DNA of 64,000 nucleotides from Paratrimastix pyriformis (lineage: Eukaryota; Preaxostyla; Paratrimastigidae). The translations under genes and the position numbers were made by a program. The DNA is taken from positions 57,501 through 121,500 of the forward strand of contig JAPMOS010000007.1 of assembly GCA_027972325.1 (NCBI GenBank). Direction: 5' to 3'. Below are positions 40,089 to 49,939 of this stretch, one piece after another. How positions within the stretch are numbered: position 1 is the stretch's first letter; each line of letters begins with the position of its first letter. The notes below the pieces were generated by a model. That model did no database searches. It had not been told where the DNA came from and saw only the letters and a list, made by a program, of their open reading frames with translations.

Positions 40089-43000
40089 CAGGAGCATCGG
40101 CCCCCTGCCAGCTGCCGCTGCGGCCGGGCTGGCTGGCCCGGGGAGGGCGGCTGGCCCGGGTAGGGCGGCTGGCCCGGCTGGGGCTGCGAGCTCCCGGGCT
40201 GCGGCCAGGATGGTGGCGGCGGCCTTTGCGGCTGCGACGTCGGCCTCCAGGGCGGCCACCTCGCCCAGGCGCTTCTTCCGGGGGCGGCCCCGCTTCCGGG
40301 CGGCCAACGGCGGCTCCTCGGGCGTGGGCAGGGGCGGGGGCGCCCGTTCCCCGCCGGCATCGGCGTCGGCATCCGGAGAGGCCGGTGGGAGGGCCGCTTC
40401 GGGGACGCCCAGCAGCCCCTCGGCAGCCATCGCTTCCTCTTGCTGGCCCTCGGCGGGGGCCTCCTGGCCCTCGGCGGGGTCGGCCAGCATCCCGGGGGCG
40501 AAGGGCTCGAGCAGGATGGCGGCCTCGTGGTCCCCCGGGCGGCCCTCGTGCTCGTGGTCCTCCGAGCCCTCGATGCAGATGGGCTCCGCCGTCTCGGAGG
40601 AGGCGCCCTCGGCCCCCCCGGCCTGGTCGTCCTCACCCAGGAGCCCCGCAGGCGGCAGGCCCAGCAGCAGGTCGGCATCGGTATCGGCAAGGCACCGGCC
40701 GGCTTCCTCCGCTCCTTCCAGTGGTCCCGTCCCGGCCTCGGCCTCGAGGGGGTGATCGCGCTCCGCCTCGGGCCCCTCCAGCTGCCCCGGCCCATCCTGC
40801 TGCCCATCTTGCTGCCCCGGCCCATCCTGCTGCCCCTGCTCCTCCTGCTGGCGGGTCTGGCGGCGGCGATGGCGGCGCGAATGCTGGGCGGCGCGGGGCG
40901 GGCGGCAGCGGCAGCGGCAGCGGCAGCGGCAGCGGCATCGGGCTGATCCTCCTCTCCATCCTCCTCCCCCTCCCCCTCGCCCTCTTCTTCCTCGCCCTCC
41001 TCCTCCTCGCCGGTGAGCTCGGCGGGGCTCTCGCTGGTGGTGGTGTCCGAAGCCCAGACCCCCGGGCGGGGCTTCTTGCGGCGGTGGTGGCGGTGGTGCC
41101 GGTGGGGGGCGTCCTTGCCGGGGGCGGCGCCCTTGGGGCCCTGGGAGCCCTCACGGCGAGCCGTCTTCTTCTTCTTCTTCTTGGTCTTTTCGGTCTTCTC
41201 GGTCTTGGTCTTGATGGTCGGTCCGGCGGCCCCGCGCAGGTGCAGCCTGGTGGCGGCGGCCTCAGCGGGCGTGGCGGTGCCCTCCGCGGCCAGGGGCCCT
41301 TCGGACGTGCGGTCGCCGCCTTGGGGCTGGGGCTGGGGCTGGGACTGGGGCTGGGGCTGGGGCTGGGACCGGGACCGGGGAGGCTCGGATTGGGACTGGG
41401 GCTGGGAGGCATGAGGGGGCCCCTCCGGCCCCCGTCCAGCGGAGGTTCCCCGAAGGGCCTTGGGGGCGGGGGCGCGGCGACGAGGGGCGGCGCCCACACG
41501 AACATCCTGAAAGGCCCCGGCGCCCCTGCCCCCGGCCGCCCCTGCCCTGCCCCGGCCGCGGCTGGTCCCACGAAGGGCCACGGTCTCGGCTCCTCGGCTG
41601 CCCACCCGGCCCACGCCCCGGCCGCCCTTGCCGCCCCCGCGAGCTGCCGGGGGGGCCGGACGCCCCCGGGCCTCGGCATCTGAGGGCTCCGAGGCGGACG
41701 ACGAGGAATCCGAGCCGGAAGAGGAAGAGGAGGGGCTGCCGCCCTCCGAGGAGGAGGAGGACGAGGATGATGATGATGATGATGACTCGGGAGACGATGA
41801 TGACGGCGACGAGAGCCGGGACGTGGGACCCCTTCGTCGGCCCTTGGGCGCCGGGTGGGCCTTGACCTTGAGCGTGGCCTTGGGCGTGACCTTGGCCGTG
41901 GTCGTGGTCGTGGCTGAGCCCCGCGGGGGTGCGGCGGTCGCCTTGGGCGGTCGCCCGGGGCCCCGCTTCTCCTTCTCCTTCTCCTTCTCCTTCCCCTTCC
42001 CCTTCCCCTTCCCCTTCCCCTTCCCCTTGGCCTTGGCGGGGCCGCCGCTTGGGGGCGCCGGTGCGGGAGCGGGTGCCGTCGATGGGCCCTCTGGGTGGGC
42101 CGGGCCCGCGGGTAGGGGGGCGGTCAGGGCCAGGGGCAGCTCGATGGAGGCCGTGATGGTGGCCGCGGCGGCGATGACGCTCATGTCGGCCCGGGTGGGG
42201 CGGGTGGGGCGCTTCTTGGTCTTCCCCTGGGCATTCCCCGGCCCCATGCCCTCTGGGGGCCCCGGTTGCCCCGCGGGGGGCTGGGACGGGGCGGTGGGCT
42301 CCGCAGGGCCCGGGGCCAGGGCTCGGGTCAGGACCTCCGCCAGCCGGTGGGCCTCGAGCTGCGCCGCCTCCTCGTCGCCCTCGTCGCCCTCCGCCGGGGG
42401 GGCCTCCTCGGGCCCCAGCAGCGGCTCCGTCGCAACGAGGGGCGCCGCAGGGCATCGACGCAGGGCCTGCTCCCAGGCCTGCCAGCGGGCCTCCCAGTGG
42501 CTCCCCGGGCGCGGCTGCGGGCCTGCTCCGCCCGCGGTAGGCCCCTCCGGCTGGTCGGGCGGCCCCTCGCCGGGGTGGGCAACCGGGTCCGACTGCATGT
42601 CGGGGTCCATGTCGGGGAAGAGGTAGTCACCCTCGGACTCGCCCGTGGCCGAGGGGCTGCTGGGCACGGGACCCTCGGGGCCGCCCTCGGATTGGGGGTG
42701 CGCCTGACCGCCATCATCGCCCTCCTCCCCCTCCTCACCCTCGGGCTCGCTGGGCTCGGCGCTCCGGGCGGCCTTGGCGCGGCTGCCGCCCTTGGAGGCC
42801 CGGGGCCTGTCGCGGGACCGCCTGGCCGGCCGCCCCGTGGCGGCCTTCTTGCCCTCGGTCCCCGATGCGCCCTCACCCACCAGCCCGCTGGCCTCGCGAC
42901 GCAGCCGGGCCCGCAGCTTGGCCCTGGTCGCCTTGCGGGCGCGGGCCGCGGCTGCGGCGTCGGCCTCCCAGCGGCGCTGGATGGGCCGCAGGCGGGGCGG

Positions 43001-44400
43001 CAGGACCTCGGGGCCGCCCAGGGCCTCGACCACCCAGGGCCCCAGCGGGGCGCTCCGCATGGCCAGCAGCGGCTGCAGGGGCCCTGAAAGCAGGCCCTCG
43101 TCCTCCCACGGGTCGCCCGTCCAGGCGGCCGCAGCCCCGCCGTCCGCCGTCGGCCCTGGGGAGGCCCGCCGCAGCCACCACACCATCGGCACACGGTGAG
43201 CGTCACGGTGGTGAGTGTCCCCCCGCGGCGGCCGGGACTGGGACCGGCTGCTGGAGGCCTGGCGGTGGGGAGGGCCGGGAGGCATGCAGAGGGCGCTGGA
43301 TGGTGGACGGGGGGGCGCGCGGGCGGACCAACGGAGGCCGCGTAGAGGGCCGCGTGTGCGAGGGCGGCCATCAGGTCGTCCGCGTGGGGCCCCGAGGGGC
43401 GCCGGGGGCCGGGCGGCCGGGCGGGCAGGTGGTCGGCCAGGATGCGGATGGTGCTCCGCCGGATGGGGATGGGGATGGGGATGGGGATGGCCGTGGACAT
43501 GGACACGGACACGGGCAGCTCATCACCGGCCGGGCCCGGGGCGGAGGCGGGGGCCTGCTCGTCGGGGCGGGGCAGGTGGGCGGGCCGGGGCCGGGGCGGG
43601 GCGGGGTATGCCAGGTAGGGGTGCCGGGCCAGCAGGTGGTGCCTGATCGAGCGCTCGGCCTGGCAGAGGCGCGGGTGGTGGTGGGCCATCGGGTGCCCCA
43701 TGCCCACGGCCGCCCCCAGGCACCCCCCGGCCGCCCAGGGCTCCTCTGCGGCTGCCAGGGAGGACCCCTCGAAGGCCCCGTCCGCCGGCGGGGGCGTGGC
43801 CGCCGCCGCAGTTGCAGGGCCCGCCGCCTCGGGAGGGGCAGCAGCGGCGGCAGTGGCAGCGGCAGCGGTGGCATGGACGGGGACGGCGGGGGCAGGGGGG
43901 GCGTCGGGGTCGGCGAGCATGGCGTAGAGGGCGCGGAGGGCCGCCTCGGGCAGGCAGCACATGCGGCTCTCGGCCCGACCGGGCAGCCGGACGGTTGCCG
44001 GGCCGTGGGGGGCGCCCGGGGGCGGCGGGGGCAGGGGCGCCTCGGCCGGCAGGGGCGGCAGGCCCCCCGTGGGCGGCCCCTCCTTGCCCAAGACGCCGAT
44101 GCGGCCCGTCGGCTCCTCCCGGGCCGGGCCCACCCCGCTTGGGGCTCCTCCCGCGCCGTCCTTGGCCCCCGCTCCCGGCGGGGCGGCCGGGGGGGCCGAG
44201 GGGCCGCCGGCTTGGGGGCCGAGGGGCAGCGCGTGCAGCCGGGCGAAGACGGCCGGCGGGAAATGCACCAGGCTGGCCCCGGGGGCGGGCGGAGGCACGT
44301 CGGCGAGGGGCGGCAGGACGGGCCCCCTGAGGAAGGGCCCGAAGAGCTCCCAGCCGGCCTCCTGCCCGCCCGGGTGCGCCACCACCAACGCAGCCCGCCA
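35951..44400 (-). CDS. Giant low-complexity coding region with AT-hooks
   Basis: More than 8 kb of minus-strand open frames whose biased composition looks protein-coding. Going 5' to 3': a proline/alanine part (44.4-43.3 kb), then acidic and serine-rich blocks (GEEGEEGDDGG, a poly-S run near 41730-41800), then K-G-K-G and K-E-K-E runs (about 41990-42030). Two AT-hook-like motifs occur: KRGPGRPPK (about 41945-41970) and RKRGRPRKKR (about 40268-40300). Later come poly-D, K-A-K-A-K histone H1-like stretches, a better structured segment at 39.0-38.1 kb ([56 protein letters not shown]), and repeats H-P, R-T, Q-P, S-H and SPTRRQG. It is probably the continuation of the JAMM gene upstream (same strand, no second start region), but could be a separate AT-hook chromatin protein. 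Frame changes near 40.5-40.9 kb and 37.6 kb are unexplained. Confidence 0.55.
36505..36676 (-). repeat. 21-bp coding repeat, (SPTRRQG)n
   Basis: Eight near-perfect 21-bp copies encode SPTRRQG on the minus strand (one has SPTRCQG). The phase is kept, so the array is translated. Confidence 0.85.
37125..37365 (-). repeat. Q/P-rich coding repeats
   Basis: A GGGGCT hexamer array (about 37127-37201, encoding P-Q/P-Q) is followed by a 15-bp unit like TTGGGCCTGCGGTGG (37258-37365, encoding PPQAQ). Confidence 0.85.
37579..37652 (-). repeat. Hexamer array where the reading frame changes
   Basis: GGGTGC units repeated about 12 times with one irregular unit (GCGGGGGTGC near 37619-37630). Upstream of it the open frame reads R-T repeats, downstream another frame reads P-A repeats. 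Confidence 0.85.
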
Positions 44401-44439
44401 GGCAGGTGGTGAGCAAGGCGGAAGGGGGGGGGGGGGGGG

Positions 44440-44643
44440 GGGGGCGAGGCGGGGCAGAAGGGCGAGGAGGCCATGCTGCTGCGCCGGCGGGCGGGGCGGA
44501 CCTTGGGCAGGTTGAGCCGCTCGGTGATGTTGAGCAGCCCCAGTCGGCCCGGACCCTGTTGGCCCCCAGGAGACACAGCCGCACAGACAGGCCCCCAGAT
44601 CGGAGGGGTTGGGCAGGTGTCGGGCATGGATTGGCGGAGATGA

Positions 44644-44680
<37 letters not shown>

Positions 44681-47100
44681 CCGGCATGGCTGGGGCGGGG
44701 AGCCTCTCAGGGGGGATGCGGTGCGGACCGGCTCGAGCATGGCGGCCAGCAGGGGCGGCACCCGGACGGCCCCACCCTCGCGGAGGGGCGCCCCCTGCAG
44801 CTGCCGGCCGGGCGATGCGGCTGCCACTGCCGGTGCTGCGGGTGATGCCGCTGGTCCCGCCGGCGCCACGGGTGATGCCGCTGGCCCCGCCGGTGCGGGT
44901 GGGGGTGGGACGGCTGGCGGTTGGGGCGCGGGTTCCGTGTAGCCCATGAGGCGCATGTAGAGGGCCACCTCGACCAGCCGGTGGAGCAGGTCCAGCCGCG
45001 CCCAGGCCTCCCGGTCCCGCTGCGCCCCCGCCAGCGCCGCCACCTGCCCAAGGACCGCGGCAGAGGATCAAATGGGGACCCGTGAGGCCGAGCGGCCAGG
45101 GTCCGTGCCCACATGGCGGCCGTGGCGGCCGGGGCTGGGCGTCCACCCCAGCAGAGGCAGCCGGGCCGGGGGCGGGCAGGCCGAGCAGCGGTGACGGACC
45201 TGGGCGGGGTGTGTGGCCAGGAAGCGGCTCTGCTTGCTGTCGACGTACTGGCGCCACTGGAGGCGGGCCTGCTCGGGGTAGGGGCAGGCCGCGTAGCGGG
45301 CCCGCACCTGGGCGGCGAGGGCGGCCTCGCCCTCGGGCCCGTCGTCGCCGCCCATCCCGGGGCCGCCCGGCCCGGGGCTCACCGGGGCACCCGGGGCTGC
45401 CGATGCGCCGCTGGCGGGGGCGCCGCCTGGCGCGGGGCCGGCGATGGGCTCGCCCAGGTAGAGGTGCATCAGCGCCCCCAGCTCGCCGAAGATGGTCTGC
45501 CCGCCCACCCACGGGCCCCACCCAGCCGGCCCGGCAGAGGGGCGACGCCCGGGATGGTCAGCACGGCTCGAGGCCGAGGAGGAGGGCCGGCCATCTCCGA
45601 CCCGCCCCAACGGGGCCACCAGTGCGGTGCGGTGTGGTGTGGTGCGGTGCGGTGCGGTGCGGTGCGGTGCGGTGCGGTGCGGTGCGGTGCGGTGCGGTGC
45701 GGTGCGGTGCGGTGCGGTGTGGTGCGGTGCGGTGCGGTGCGGTGCGGTGCGGTGTGTGCAGACCGTCAGGGCGTGGGAGCGCTCGGCAAGGAGGCGCGGG
45801 GCGGCGACGGGGGGCCTGTTGACGGCCCAGGGCACCCGAATGGGCAGGTCGAGCTCCCCGCCCTCGGCCTCCTCGCTGGCCCCCTCGCCCCCCTCGCCCT
45901 GGCTGCCCTCCTGGCTGCCCTCCTGGCGGCTCTCGGCCCCCTCGGCATGGGCGGCCCGATTGGGGGCCGGCTTACGCTTCTTCGGCAGCTCGCCCTGCAG
46001 GGGCCACCATTGGGCCGGCGATCAGGAAACATGCACCAGCGCCCGGCGCCATGGGGCGGCCAGCGGGGCAGCGGGGGCAGCGGGGGCAGCGGGGGCAGCG
46101 GGGGCAGCGGGGGCAGCGGGGCAGCGGGGGCAGCGGGGCAGCGGGGGCAGCGGGGCAGGGGGCAGCGGGGGCAGCGGGGGCAGCGGGGGCAGCGGGGGCA
46201 GCGGGGCAGTGGGGCGGATGGCGTGGGAGGGATGGCGTGGGGCCGCGACGGACCGGGGCGGGGGCGCGGAAGACCTGGAACTGTGTGCCCAGGCCGCCGT
46301 CATCGTCGCTGCGCATGCCTGCCCCGCAGATCAGCCCGATCGCGTAGGAGGTCCCGCCCTGGGGAGCGCCGAAGAGGGCGGGGGCGGGGGCGGGGGCGGG
46401 GGCGGTGAGGCGGTGGGGGCTGGGAAGGGGATGGGATGCGCGCAGCTCTTGTGCACGGACGGGAGCGGTGATCATGGTCTGCATGTCGTGCTGGTAGCGC
46501 ATGTCCACGTCGGACGGGACCGGCTCGATGTTGGGGTGCGAGTGGTACCACCTGCACGCCCACCCACCCGCCCGCCCCCAGAGGGCACCGCCCCCGCAGG
46601 CGATGCAACATCAGCAGGGGCCACACCGGTCAGCGGTCCGCAGGTGGCAGAAGGGGTGGCCCGCTGGCCCAGCCAGGATGTGCCCCGGGGCCCGTGCCGG
46701 CTGGGCCGAGGCGAGGCAGCCGGACCCGAGCAGCCCGTAGCCCAGCTGCCGCGCCCGCTCGATGTCCCCCGGCAACCGGGCGGGGTAGTTCTCCACCGAG
46801 ACGGGGCTCAGGGTCGACGGGGGGCGCTCCGCCGCAACGTAGTGTTGCACATGGACCAGGTTCATGGCCGGAAAGAAGCGTCCGAAGATGTGCCCGGCCA
46901 CCCTGGGTAAAGACAGGGTGGTGAAGAGATGAGCGGCTGAAAACAGACTCGTGCGAATCGAGCATCGCGTGTTCTGCGATGGCTGTCAGCACCGGGAAAT
47001 CAATCACTGCCCGGAAGATATTTCCCTGCGCGGTGGTGTGCGTCGAGATTGTCATTCCGAACATTACCATCCGATCGTCGCTCTTTTCAGACCTGGGCAT
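44440..47100 (-). CDS. JAMM/MPN+ deubiquitinase (MPND/MYSM1/BRCC36-like)
   Basis: Zinc isopeptidase of the JAMM class. Start ATG 47098-47100. The MPN fold opens with VIDFPVLTAIAEHAMLDSHE; an intron at about 46913-46962 (GTCTGT...CCAG) joins this to VAGHIFGRFFPAMNLVHV, keeping the Glu before VAG. Then LPGDIERARQLGYGLLG, and after an intron the complete JAMM signature WYHSHPNIEPVPSDVD (about 46508-46552), giving Glu, two His, Ser and Asp of an active enzyme. AIGLICGAGM and GTQFQVF follow. The next exons (LPIRVPWAV, LLAERSHALTV, TIFGELGALMHLYL, then WRQYVDSKQSRFLATHP) resemble the part after the MPN domain in human MPND. A helical piece (AWARLDLLHRLVEVALYMRLMGY) and LGLLNITERLNLPKVRPARRR end the recognisable part; coding seems to run on into the low-complexity region below 44.4 kb. 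No SANT or SWIRM domain precedes it. Confidence 0.8.
44645..44677. repeat. 33-G homopolymer in JAMM gene intron
   Basis: 33 consecutive G on the plus strand (C on the gene strand). A second run of about 20 G lies at 44427-44446 in the next intron. Confidence 0.85.
45623..45755. repeat. GGTGC pentamer array in JAMM gene intron
   Basis: About 26 copies of the pentamer GGTGC with a few GGTGT variants, filling most of one intron between LLAERSHALTV and TIFGELG. Confidence 0.92.
46057..46208. repeat. CAGCGGGGG array in JAMM gene intron
   Basis: About 16 copies of a 9-bp unit with 8-bp variants, in the intron downstream of the exon encoding GTQFQVF. Confidence 0.9.
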
Positions 47101-47320
47101 CAACTGATAGTTTGTCCTTGAAGTGGAGGAGCGTGGCTCCCTTCGCCGACATCCCGTGCGCTCCCTGTTTCAGGAAGTCAAACGGAAAAAAATAACCTGC
47201 TTTCACCAGGTCACAGCCGCGCCATGAACCCAGAGACCAGTGGCACTCCTGCCCAGGATCAAGCTGCCGGTTGGTGTTTTTCGCTTTCGGTATAATTTTT
47301 ATGTGCCGCCGGGTTTGAAT
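47101..47320. promoter_or_regulatory. Divergent region, JAMM gene/PRP19
   Basis: Moderate-GC stretch with short T-rich and A-rich tracts. It should hold both promoters and the missing first exon(s) of PRP19. A possible U-box beginning, DIPCAPCFRKSNG, can be read at about 47144-47185 but is not secure. Confidence 0.3.
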
Positions 47321-49345
47321 TTGCATTAGCATCGAAGCCTCGCCCTCAGAGCGGGATGTCGGTTCCTGGTCTCCTCACCCTTCTTCAAAATGAATGGGAT
47401 TCGAACATGCTCGAAATGTTCCAGCTGAGGAAGCAACTGGAAGAGGTTTTTATTTTGTTTGCCTTTTCCACAACAAATTCCAACTCCTCGTCTTTTTCTC
47501 TCACGCCATCCAGGCCCAACAAGAGCTCTCACATGCTCTTTATCAGCACGATGCTGCCTGCCGTGTTATCGCACGGTTGATTAAGGAGCGTGACCAAGCC
47601 CGCAGGTCTGATTTTGGGAAGCCTCTCATTCGCCTTACCGTTGGACTTGGGGGTTGGTCGTGCTGCATATTTGCAGTGCTCTTGCCCAGTTGCAGGCAAC
47701 TGCTGTCCCGGCCGCTGCCCCGGCTGCTCCTGCCGCCGCCGAAGGTCTCATCATCATCTATGATTTGCCCAGAACCTATTCTTCCCTTCTTTTTCTCCTC
47801 CATTTTCCATCTTCCGGCTTTGAACAGCCCCCGAGGTTGCTGGTGGGATGGAAGTTGAAAAGGAGAAGGGTATTTCCCAGGAGATCATCCAGAAGATGCA
47901 GGCCACCCAGAAACAGTCTGTTTTCGGTTTGCCTCCCGCATCACCGTTGGCTGATCTGTGTTGGGCTAGGCTGTCCACTGCCCGTAAGGTGCGCACGGTC
48001 TCCCCGACCCTGGCGGCCCCGGAGGCCTTTGCGGCGTACACCTGCACGAGCACGCACCCCCTGCACAAGACCACCCAGCCGGGCATCGCCTGCCTGGCCC
48101 TGGGCCCCGACCAGCACACCGCCGCCACGGGCGGGATGGACGGCCAGGTGGTGCTCTTCAACACGGAGCAGCGCCAGGTGACGGCCACCCTGGCGGGCCA
48201 CGCCAAGCGGGTCACGGACGTGCTCTTCCACCCCACCCAGCCCCAGCTGTACTCCTCGTCGGCCGACCGGACGGTGCGGGTCTGGGGCCAGAAGGACGGC
48301 CAGTGGAGCCAGCAGGGCCAGATGGCGCCCGCCCACCAGGGCGAGGTGACCGGCCTCGGCCTGCACCCCTCGGGCGAGTTCCTGGTCTCGGGCGCCACCG
48401 ACGACACCTGGGCCTTCTACGACCTGGCCTCGGCCCAGTGCCTGGCCCAGGTGCAGAACCCCAACCCCGAGCCCAAGCGCGGTCCGCCCCGCCGCCAGCC
48501 GCCCCGCCTTCCCCGCATCCCCGCCCCGCTCTCCCCGAGCCCCCCGCTGGGTGGGCCAGGCAGCCAGTGCGTGCCGTTCCACCCGGATGTGCTCATCATC
48601 CCTCGCTCTCCCCCTCGCTCTTCCCCTCGCTCTTCCCCTCGCTCTTCCCTCGCTCCCCCCCTCGGCAGGCATCCAGTGCGTGCAATTCCACCCCGATGGG
48701 CTCATCCTGGGCACGGCCGGCGACGCGGCCGTGGTGAAGCTGTGGGACGTGAAGACCCAGGCCAACGTGGCCAAGTGCGAGGGCTTCGCGGCCCCCGTCA
48801 AGACGCTCTCCTTCTCCGAGAATGGGTCTGCCGGCCCCGGCCCCCCATCCCCCAGCGGCCCTCTAACCGAGCCATCCGGCATCCCTTTGGGGGGCAGGTT
48901 CTACCTTGCCTCGGCCTCCAACGACAACTCGGTCCGGCTGTGGGATCTGCGCAAGCTCTCCAAGGCCCGGGCCAACTTCCGCACCATCACCCTGCCCGAC
49001 GGTCCGCGCCCCCCGCCTCCTCCCCCTCTGCATTGCCCGGCGGCCCGCTCTGCTTTGGCGGCCCTCTGACGGCTCCCCCCCGCCCCGCCCGTCCTTGCCC
49101 GGGCAGAGTACGTGGTGCAGCACGTGGCCTTCGACTACAGCGGCAACTACCTGCTGGTCACGGGCACCGACGTGCGGCTCTTCAACACCAAGACCTGGGC
49201 CGAGCTGGCCGTCCTGCCCGGCCACGAGGGCCCCGTCAGCTCGGGGGCCTTCGGGCCCGACGCGGCCAGCCTGGTGACGGCCTCCATGGACCGCACCCTC
49301 CGCCTGTGGGGCCCCGCCCCCGCCCCCTCGGCCCAGAAGGACTGA
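47321..49345 (+). CDS. PRPF19: PRP19 splicing factor/ubiquitin ligase, N-terminus unresolved
   Basis: PRP19 is the core of the NineTeen complex that activates the spliceosome. The first recognisable exon reads [23 protein letters not shown] (about 47336-47443), matching the linker just after the U-box. Then comes the tetramerising coiled coil: [21 protein letters not shown] (about 47516-47580), [10 protein letters not shown], and [12 protein letters not shown]. The WD40 propeller runs from about 47960: [94 protein letters not shown] and a last blade MDRTLRLWG; stop 49343-49345. The U-box (about 60 residues) is not identified; short unseen exons upstream or loss are both possible. An exon-like copy of the FHPD motif at 48560-48605 is probably intronic duplication. 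Introns start mostly GTCCGC. Confidence 0.9.
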
Positions 49346-49939
49346 AGCTGACGCCCGCCACCCACCCGGCCCCCCTGGGCGGCACGGCAAGCCGGCACCA
49401 CCCCCTCACCCCACCCGCCTGCTGCCCCCGGCAACCCCCCGGGGGGGCCCCTCCCCTCCCAGGGCTGCGGCCCGCATGTCGCCTCGGCCCCCGCCGTCTT
49501 CCCCCCTTCACTTCCATCCATCCCTTCCATTTCCCTTCCATTTGGCCGCCTCTGCGCGCCGGGCCGGCTTCCCTTTGCCCTCGCCCCCCCCTCCCCCGCC
49601 CCCTGTTCCCTGGTCGCCTCCCCTTTTGGCGCTGCCCCCTGGGCTGGGTGTGCATCCCCCCCCATCCCCAACCCTCCTCCGCCCCCGGCTCGGTGGGGCC
49701 TCCTGTGTTTTAAAAAAATCTCCACCGTGACCCACCAAATCTCCACCGTGATCCACCAAAACTCCGCCCCCAGCCCAACAGCGGTCGCCCTCCGACGACG
49801 ACAGGATGGCCAGCTGCCAACTGCGGATCGGGTCAGCCCAACAACGGTCGCGGCTCGTGGGCCGTCGCCCTCCGACAGCTGCGGAAAGATTCAGGGGGGC
49901 GCGGGGCATACGTCTTCAGGGGGCGCGGGGCGGAAATAT
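49346..49939. other. Intergenic between PRP19 and the BTB gene
   Basis: Pyrimidine-rich. Two copies of a 20-bp AATCTCCACCGTGACCCACC-like unit lie at 49717-49765, and a partial duplication of CAGCCCAACAACGGTCGC at about 49771-49855. No gene seen. Confidence 0.65.

Noticed and set aside
38306-41683. Plus-strand open frame of more than 1,100 codons
   Set aside because: It is the antisense shadow of GC-saturated minus-strand coding sequence; it is made of R/G/P/A runs with no motif, while the minus frames hold AT-hooks and acidic tracts.
43200-43300. Independent gene start at the MPPGPPH codon near 43285
   Set aside because: No drop in GC, no divergent partner and an open frame on both sides; looks like an internal part of the larger gene or an intron edge.
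48560-48660. Extra PRP19 exon with a CVPFHPD motif
   Set aside because: It duplicates the start of the real exon at 48670 ([10 protein letters not shown]) and is followed by CTCTTCCC repeats; more likely an intronic duplication.
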